A program made the position numbers and the translations under genes. DNA of 64,000 nucleotides from Cycas panzhihuaensis (lineage: Eukaryota; Cycadophyta). The stretch covers positions 220,541,741-220,605,740 of the forward strand of contig CM041465.1 of the NCBI GenBank assembly GCA_023213395.1, written 5' to 3'. Below are positions 56,550 to 64,000 of the stretch, in pieces; position 1 is the first letter of the stretch; every line of letters begins with the position of its first letter. The notes under the pieces are model-generated. The model saw only the letters and a program-made list of their open reading frames with translations, did not search any database and had not been told where the DNA came from.

Positions 56550-58170
56550 CTAATCATAACTATCTACTCATAAATACATCAATTTGCCATGTCCATAATA
56601 TTCATAATACCCTCATAAATTCAATGTAAATTTCATAATATTATCCTTAAAATATTTCTCTTTTAATAATAATACCTTTCTATTATCAATTACATGCCAC
56701 TATAATATCATCATGGATCATGTAAATTGCATGCCACTATAGTTTGCCCACATAAATATTCTCATCATAATACCATAATCAACCCTTATCATCATTCCCT
56801 TAAAATTTGTATGCCATAAATATCATATATCATTTATTACTTTTTGTTCACATCAATATGCCACATACTTGGTTTATTTATTGTCAAACTACTTTATACT
56901 TATCTCTATTCACTACTTACTAAATTGCACAGGGTTGTTGCCTACTTTTTGTCTCTCTAATGGGTTATTGACTTAATTATTGTAGTGAATATCAATTGTG
57001 AGACACTCATAAATGCCTATAGAATGGTTTACTGGTGACAAAAAAAATCCTCAAAGGACACTCGTAAAAGCCTTCACCAATGAATGATCATATCATATCT
57101 AGTGGAAATTTTGTACCTATATGCTTTGAATGTATGTGCACAAATTATTATGATTATAAGAGGAGCTTCAACTCCACCTTCTCCTATGATTTTTCCCACA
57201 CTGGGTCTTCCACATATAAATCTGTTGTGTTTTTTATGGTGGTTGCTTATTATATATTGATGTTTCCTTTATTTGTTTATTACTTTACTTATGTATATTT
57301 ACTCATGAGGTATTTCAGTTATTATATATACATCATATATTTCATTGTGTTACTCTATATTTTAATATAGTATCAAAGTCATAGTAAGTTGAAAGATCAT
57401 ACAAAGATAAGTTGCAAGCTTATTAGAGACATGGATCCTATGTAGCAAAAAGAAGCCTATACAAGTCAATTAATGGTCAATATGAGCCAATAATAGAGTC
57501 AATAATAGAGCTATTTATAGAGTAGGTATATGAGCTAGTACAAGAGACAGATATGAGGTGTGAATGATGAGCTAAAAGTTTGAATATACTAGTATTTTGC
57601 CAATGACATATGATTAGATCTAGGGGCTAGATGAGATGAATGGAACCACATACAGAGATGAAGTAGATACAACTGCATTATGATGAAGTACATACTAGTG
57701 GTATGTTGATATGTTGATTTTATTATGACACTTTATTTACATATGTTACACGTATATATTCAAAGCATATAGGTATGAATTTAGTCCACCACATATGATA
57801 TGATTATTCATTATTGAAGGGTTTTACAACTGTCCTTTGAGGATTCATCATCATTAATGAATCATTCTATAGGCTTTTATGTCTCACAATAAAGATTCAC
57901 TACTAGAATAAAGCTAGTAACCCATCAGTGAAATAAAACAAGTGATAGGCTTGTAGAGCAGCAAATAAAAATGAAGACAAATACAAACATATTTGACAAG
58001 TATATTTGGTAGTAAATGAAAGTTACGTGGCATCATTATTATGTGGGAAAAATTATAATATATGATCTTTATGGCATATGATATTTTTTAGGATGTTATA
58101 AATATTATGGGCATGGCATATTAATGCATTTACAAGCAGATAATTATGATTGAGGGGATTGATAAAAATT
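56550..58170. repeat. large imperfect inverted repeat around an LTR-like end
   Basis: The segment 56785-57135 matches 57750-58090 in reverse complement. Shared blocks include ATCCTCAAAGGACA, TGATCATATCATAT, ACCTATATGCTTTGAAT and CCTATAGAATG. A further block (TATCTACTCATAAATACATC and on, about 56560-56620) pairs with 58110-58165. The ~600-bp loop (57140-57750) holds a primer-binding-site-like sequence and a short gag-start-like ATG (57431). It may be a solo foldback element or two LTRs in head-to-head arrangement. Confidence 0.6.
57368..57380 (+). promoter_or_regulatory. primer-binding-site-like sequence
   Basis: TAGTATCAAAGTC differs from TGGTATCAGAGTC by two G-to-A changes. It is followed 50 bp later by ATGGATCCTATG, as in many copia leaders. 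If real, an LTR ends near 57366 on the plus strand. Confidence 0.45.
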
Positions 58171-60264
58171 AATGGCATCATATTTAAGGATATATTACAA
58201 GGAGATCATGATGATGAAATATTAGTATTTTCATAAGAAATGTGGTTGCTTTTTTATAGTTATGATAAGAGTTTGAAGTAGTTATAAATAAGGGCATGTG
58301 ATCTTATAATAGAAAGTAAAAAAATATGGCCACTTAGTTTATTTTATGCATGAAAAACCCTAGCTATTGGATAGCCACTATATATGGAGAGATATACTCA
58401 TAGTTTGTGGGTAATGATAGGTGGAAAGGCCACCCAATCTATGCCCAGATCCTGCATAGAGGTGGTTACAATTTTTGTAAGATAAAGACTACAACCATTG
58501 GAGGTTGTGGAGCCCTACTTGAGATGAGAAAAGACTGCATGATGGTGAAGAAGCATAGCTACCCATTAAGGGATTCCATAACTATCCATTAAAGGTCCCT
58601 ACATACTTGAAGAAGTATTTATGCTCAACAAGGAGAATGACATGTGAGATACTCATGTCATAGATAATAATGTCTACATGGAAAAAGATGTATCCATCCT
58701 TGTTTTGTACAAATTTGTAATCCCCATAACAGAAACAAACCTAGGTAGAAAGCATGCTTATGGAGATCCACCTATAGAGAAGAAACCATTGATTAATGAA
58801 CTACAAATTTATAGATGTGAATCATCCACACTCTAGTAGAGAGTGAAAACTACTTGATTTAAATATTCCCATGCCTACTAGATCTACATGAAAGACAATA
58901 GGTAGCCAAAGAATAATCAAATCTACCATGTATGTTGATGAAGAATGTATAGATCTCTTTCTACAGATGTACCTAGTCTTTTAGGTATTATTTGGATATC
59001 TAGTAAAGACACCCATTAGTCCAAACAAAAAAAACCCTACACCATTATCATAGATGCATAAGTTACCCTTAGTTATAGAAATGAAGAATTTCATCACACA
59101 TCATGACTATCACTGAAAAGTAAGTCCTACTACATGGCATAGCCATGAATATATAATGAAATCAACTCTTTTCCATTTAGGGATGTTCTTCATAGCCAAA
59201 AGTACTCTCCACAAAGATTAGAACAACACTCATAAACATAAAGAGCATGCCAACTAGATGAGGGAGAAGATTGAAATGAAAAAATTAGCCATGCAATAGA
59301 TCAAAGCAATAAGAGCAATTGATAAAAGGTAGATTTTTTTACAAGCATTTTGATAAGATAAAAAAATTACATTTAAAATTTTGGATTAAATTAAATTAGA
59401 AAAAAATTTGAGTTTTAAATTTTAGCCTCTAATGGATCAACTAATGGCTGCATACAACTCTCATATGATTGGTGTCCTAGTTGTGAAGGGGGTAGACCTT
59501 AAAATAAATTAAACTAAATTAAAATATTTTTTATTTTATAAAATTTATATATTAAATTTGATTAAAATTTAAAATCTACCACTAAATTTATTAAAAATTA
59601 CATAGCTTTTCATGATACATGAGCATTTTTTTAGCATAATTCATCACTTATATGTTAGAATTAGATGTTGTTAGTTACATTGAAAAGAGAATTTCAAGAT
59701 GGTTGAAATAAGTAGTTTCATGACATACATCTGGTCGTTCAAGGTCTGTCCCTAGTAAGATGATGGTGTTTTAGGGGTGGGTTCTTAGCAAGGCTACCAA
59801 AAAGATGGTTTAGGGCTTGGAGAAAATCCAATATGAAGCTCAAAGGAGACTTAAAGGACCATCTTTACCCAACTCCTAAGAAGGAGTCTTTGCCTAGTAG
59901 TGTTGTCTACCTTAGTGAGAGTGGGTATAATGAAAGGTGTGGATGTGAAACAGGGTGATAGAATCCATCAACTTATACAACTTGATGAAGGAGTTCTAAG
60001 TTTAGAGTTGCACTTACAATATCCTCAAGATCCTTCTTAAGGACTCCTCTCTTATAATTGATTCAACTTTTTGAGTTTTACTAAGATGTAGGAGAGGGTA
60101 AGCTAATGAGAATAATAATTTATCTCATTTGGGTTTCTAGGTTTTGATATTACTGCAAGGGTGCAAATCCAAGAGAGCAAAATGATATAATCAAAGAAAC
60201 CATGAGACCAAACTCCTGTCAATCTTTTTATTTTTCTTTTTTTATTTTTTATAATAAAATTTCA
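58171..60264. other. unassigned repeat-like DNA
   Basis: No coding or structural element recognised. The block 59340-59640 is very AT-rich, with a repeated AAATTAAA pattern. Confidence 0.5.
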
Positions 60265-60475
60265 AATGAACACACTAGAAACTATGTATATAATTCCTTT
60301 TATGTTGTTGTTCTTTTTTTCTTTCTTTTTTTAAACAAACACACTAGAAACTATACATGTAAGTCCTTTTTTATTATTTTTTTAAACAAACGCACTAGAA
60401 TCTATGTATGCAAGTTATTTTTTATTATTTTTAAGATAAAGGATACACATGCAACTATGAAGTGACTTTCCTACA
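60265..60475 (+). repeat. short tandem repeat, ~65-85 bp unit
   Basis: Three to four imperfect copies of AACACACTAGAAACTATGTA followed by a T-rich run (starting near 60268, 60337, 60388 and 60445). The open frame 60202-60465 spans the repeat and is an artefact. Confidence 0.8.
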
Positions 60476-61604
60476 TGCAACATGCATGATTCATTTTAAG
60501 AGAGATGATACCATGCAAACAAAATCTGAAAATATTCACACAATCTTTATACAAAATTCTTTTCAAAAGAGATTAATCTACATGCAAGGCAAGTTAATAT
60601 GCTCTAACCTTGATGCATGCAACTAATTCTTTTAAAAATAATAAAATAATGCATAGAAAGAGAGAATCTTAAAAGAAACTACTGTTGTTTTATGATGATT
60701 TTTAGACCTATGAGATGATAGACAAGTCATAAATCTGAATAATAATCATTCATGTAAAATCAACCAAAGGTTCTATCATGATTAGAATAGTGAAAGCTCT
60801 AAATGAAATCCTTGAACCCAATATAAAATCTAAAAATTGGAGATATTCCAACCAAACAACACTCTCAACTTTTGATTCTCAAGATGTAAGAGCTAACTTG
60901 AAAACAAAAGTGCATGCAATGATAAATGCAAGACTAATATTCCTTTTTTATTATAAAGAGTGCCTCAGAATGGCAATTTTCTTTTCATTTGACTAACTTT
61001 TTCCACATACTTTCTTTCAAAATAAGAGCAAAGAATAAAGCAACAACAATCCAAAGAGGCCAAACAAGAGCCAAACAATGCCAAACAAGAGTGGTAATCC
61101 AACTGAAATATAGGCTATTGTGAGAGAGTAGGAAGGAGTAGCTAGATATATGGTGGAGAGATGACCATGCCCCACCCTAGTCTATCCTTAAGGAATCCCA
61201 TAAAGGGTGGACCTTTTAGCATATATTTCAATTCTAAAAGTCCAAACAACAATCTAACAATAATCAACTAATGAAAAGAAATAATTCTGAGCTAAAATTA
61301 CCTTCAAGACAACATGAGATAACCTTGAAAGCTAATAGGAAAGATCTTACCAAATCCAAAGAAGTTTGATGCCAAAATTGATGAAGATCTAAAGCAATGA
61401 AAGCTTAGGCCATCAACAATTGAGTAGTAGTAGCACAATAACAAAACTTCTTTGAGATTTCACCCAATAACTTCAGAAAATCAAGTCTCCAAAAAGCACA
61501 ATAGTGGTCCTTAAGAATTCTCTAAGGAGTTCGCAAGAATCACTTCTTCCTCTCTAATTCTTAACTCTCTTTATTTCTATCTCCTATCCATCTCCATCTC
61601 AAAA

Positions 61605-62303
61605 ACTATGATTAACGATCCCTTTATAACACTTCTGGGCATTAAGAGAATCAAATCCCATAAAATCTGGGTAGAGACATGCAAAAATTTAGTGTAGTGG
61701 TTCAGTTTTACATGCATGTAGTCAAAAACATGATAAATAGGCCCAAAAACATGATAAGTAGGTGAAAAATATTATAAATTAGGCAAAAAAATATGATTAA
61801 CATGTGAAAAACTCAACAAATTAGGTAAAAAACATGATTAGTCAGGAGGCAAAAATAACTCATTAAAAAAGTCAGAAAATAATTTTTATTGATAAATTAA
61901 GGCATAAATGACTTTATTAACAAGGAGAGGGGCCCAAAACATGATGAAAATGATAAACACACGCCCAAAAATGATAAAAAATTGGGTGAAATTAAGGATA
62001 AAAAGTTCAAAAATAACTAACTTTAAAAGAAGCATGGAGTTAAGTTAGTCATAAAGAAAACTTTGTTGCCATAGTTTATGTCATTAGCAGAATGATAGGA
62101 ATACAAGTCATAACATCATTCATTACATTTTATTAATCAACAATCACACATCATTTCAACAAAATGAGACCCAGTCCATTAAGTAGAATCGACATACATT
62201 AATTACTACCAATAGAACCATATAACATGCATCAATTTACTAACATAATCTAAATACAACTAAGGAGGCCAAGTTTTGGTGAAATATTTACCCCTTTGGC
62301 ACC
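61605..62303 (-). promoter_or_regulatory. candidate LTR start and promoter (minus strand)
   Basis: The minus strand has a purine tract GGTGCCAAAGGGGT at 62303-62290, and about 670 bp further a TATA-like TTATAAAGGG (near 61622-61630). A leader-like purine-rich stretch (GAGATGGAGATGG) follows. The order tandem array, purine tract, promoter matches the 3' end plus LTR of a minus-strand retrotransposon. I cannot match it to the E2/E5 LTRs, and its other end was not found. Confidence 0.3.
61720..61990 (+). repeat. degenerate tandem repeat, ~25-35 bp unit
   Basis: Repeated AAAAACATGATAAGTAGGTG-like units at about 61725, 61745, 61770, 61795, 61830 and later, with variants TATTATAAATTAGGC and CTCAACAAATTAGGT. 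Confidence 0.65.
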
Positions 62304-62464
62304 TGAGGCTACTATTCTAAAAAGAGACCTAGGATGGTGAGAGGTGGCAATGACGTGAGTATTTGTTGCTCTAGAGAAAGTGATAGGGACTAATGAAATA
62401 TATGGATGATGGGGTACTACATTTTATGGTGGAATGAAATCTACACTGGAACTTGATTCTAAAA

Positions 62465-62705
62465 ATCTATTGGTAAAGTTACTTAAAAGGACTAAGTAAT
62501 CTTAACCAAAAGAGGTGTCATTTACATTCCTTGCCCAAAAGGATTAGGCATATATCGAATTACCCAAAAAGACTAGGTATCAACCACGTTACCTAAAAAG
62601 GGTTGGGTATTCAACTCCATTGCCCAAAAGAACTAGGTATTTAACTCATAGATGTCACTATGTTTATCTTCTCACCTAAAAGAACTAGGTGTCTACTATC
62701 ATCAA
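62465..62705 (+). repeat. tandem repeat array 1
   Basis: About seven copies of a 32-42 bp unit built on TTGCCCAAAAGGACTAGGTAT (near 62473, 62500, 62535, 62568, 62602, 62638, 62690 by eye). Confidence 0.8.
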
Positions 62706-62709
62706 AAAC

Positions 62710-62822
62710 TTACCTAATGCCCACAAACTAGATGGGACTTTCACCTTCAAATAAATGCTATTTATTGCCCACAAACAGGATGGGACTTCATCACCAAACA
62801 TCCACAAATTGGATGGGCTTAT
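62710..62822 (+). repeat. tandem repeat array 2
   Basis: Three copies of CCCACAAACTGGATGGGACT with 15-25 bp spacers (near 62718, 62768 and 62802). Confidence 0.75.
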
Positions 62823-62884
62823 AATATACATTTGGTTATAGTTTATCTCTCATTAACTAAATATTAGAGGGAAGTTTTTTTAAT

Positions 62885-63245
62885 GGAGTAAAAAGGTTAG
62901 ACTGTCATAGTTTAAGCTTATTAATAGGTGACTTTTTAGAGTAAAATCTTTTTGCTAAGGCAAAAAGGATGGACTGTCATAGTTTAATCTCATTAATAAG
63001 TGACTTTTCAGAGCAAACCCATCATAGTTTAGCCTCGTTAATGGGGTGAGGGCATTTGGAGGGTGATTGTCATCTTTTAACCTCATTAAGAATCAACTTC
63101 AAAGGGATCCATGTCATAGTTTAGGCTTATTAACAGATATGGAGGTCTCGAAGAAAGGTCTTGTCATAGTTTATACTTATTAACAAGGAAATGGAAGCTC
63201 AGAGTTTGTCATCCTGTCCTAATTTAGACTCATCAATAGGTACCT
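62885..63245 (+). repeat. tandem repeat array 3, related to the E2/E5 3' untranslated region
   Basis: Eight or nine copies of TGTCATAGTTTAAGCTTATTAATAGG with 15-35 bp spacers. The unit matches CATAGTTTAACCTCATTAGTGG at 31268-31310 in E5, and the inverse at 2746-2781 in E2, including the following ACTTTT block. Weaker copies continue at 63429-63445 and at 63955-64000. Confidence 0.8.
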
Positions 63246-64000
63246 AAAAGCTCAGAGTGATTACTTATCTCTAAACCTTTTATCCCCCCTATTCCCATTT
63301 ATATTTGAGTATAGGATGCATTCATTAGTGTGATTTGTCCAATGAAACATGCAATGATTTTTATCATTTTTTACTTTTTTTATTCTTTTGTATTTATATA
63401 TTTTTTTAGTTTTTTTTGTAATACTATATACATGGTAGTTTATACTCATTCTAGAGTAGCATGGTTTAAGATAGACAAGGTTAGGGGAGGAATGAAAACC
63501 AGGAGATAAATAAAAGATTAAAATAGGATAAGTGAAAGGTTTACTTATTCTATTTTCATAACCTTAAAATTATCTAGAATACAAACAGTAATAAGTTTAT
63601 AAAAGCAGAAGATGGAGTAATATAAATCTCTGAAAAGGAAATCTATATAACTCACATCATACTCTTGATAGATTATATAAATATAAGATAATCTCAAACT
63701 CATATAATATATCATAAAGAAAGTAAGTCATTTAGCAAACGAAACTAATCTCTCTCAATAAATAACTAACTATTTGAGTATATTAGACTCTTCATTAGCC
63801 CCTTCCAGGGGTAAGAAGCTTTTAGGAACTTTCCCCTTGCTAAGTTCCTCTATGGGCCAAGATTCCCATATGGGTTTAGCCCTTTCATATACCTCACTTC
63901 AATCTCATACCTATCACCACAATCTCATAACTCCCTAAACCTATAGTCTTACTAAACTAATAGTTTATACTAATCATGGAGTAGTAGTTTATACTTATTT
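63246..64000. other. AT-rich end of window
   Basis: No gene recognised. It includes degraded array-3 units (GTAGTTTATACTCATT near 63435, AGTAGTTTATACTTATT at the window end), suggesting the array or its parent element continues beyond 64000. Confidence 0.45.

Noticed and set aside
57080-57370. 96-residue hydrophobic open frame (Tyr/Phe/Ile-rich) as a membrane protein
   Set aside because: It runs through AT-rich LTR-like sequence up to the primer-binding-site-like motif, and its first part lies in the inverted repeat. Hydrophobicity follows base composition.

Overview
This window is intergenic DNA from a land plant with a very large, repeat-packed genome. A gymnosperm such as a conifer, Ginkgo or a cycad is my best guess, but the sequence alone does not settle it. 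I found no host gene, tRNA, rRNA or CRISPR. About 54 kb is a stack of seven LTR retrotransposons, most with recognisable LTRs, primer-binding sites, polypurine tracts and target-site duplications. All coding regions are broken by stops and frameshifts, so every gene is listed as a pseudogene. I label the elements E1 to E7.

Left block (1-26821). E1, a Ty1/copia element on the minus strand, is the oldest layer. Its 5' LTR is at 26091-26821, and its gag, protease, integrase and reverse transcriptase run leftward to 6421. There it is cut by E2, the 3' half of a Tat-like Ty3/gypsy element on the plus strand (1-6420). E3 (10698-25062, TSD GCAAT) is a gag-only LTR element inserted in the E1 leader. 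E4 (10710-21217, TSD GTTAA) is a 10.5-kb Ty3/gypsy element sitting 12 bp inside the 5' LTR of E3.

Right block (27815-55550). E5 is a second, nearly full-length Tat-like element on the minus strand, with 3.2-kb LTRs. E6 (38368-41374), another gag-only copia-type element, splits its reverse transcriptase. E7 (44531-51099, TSD AGGAA), a chromodomain-bearing gypsy element on the plus strand, splits its gag. E2 and E5 share an unusual 3' half. After integrase comes an antisense gene of plant-mobile-domain type with its own TATA box, an in-frame intron and a coiled-coil tail. After that comes a separate archaeal-type RNase H immediately before the 3' LTR.

Right flank (55551-64000). No coding region is recognisable. 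There is a large inverted repeat around a primer-binding-site-like sequence, a candidate minus-strand LTR promoter, and several short tandem arrays. One array repeats a motif found in the 3' untranslated regions of E2 and E5.

The strongest leads are the shared 3' architecture of E2 and E5, a second gag-like domain between protease and reverse transcriptase in E4, an extra ORF downstream of integrase in E4, and decay dominated by C-to-T transitions (CAG to TAG stops), as expected for heavily methylated DNA. Element ages, clade names and some boundaries were judged by eye and carry the stated confidence.
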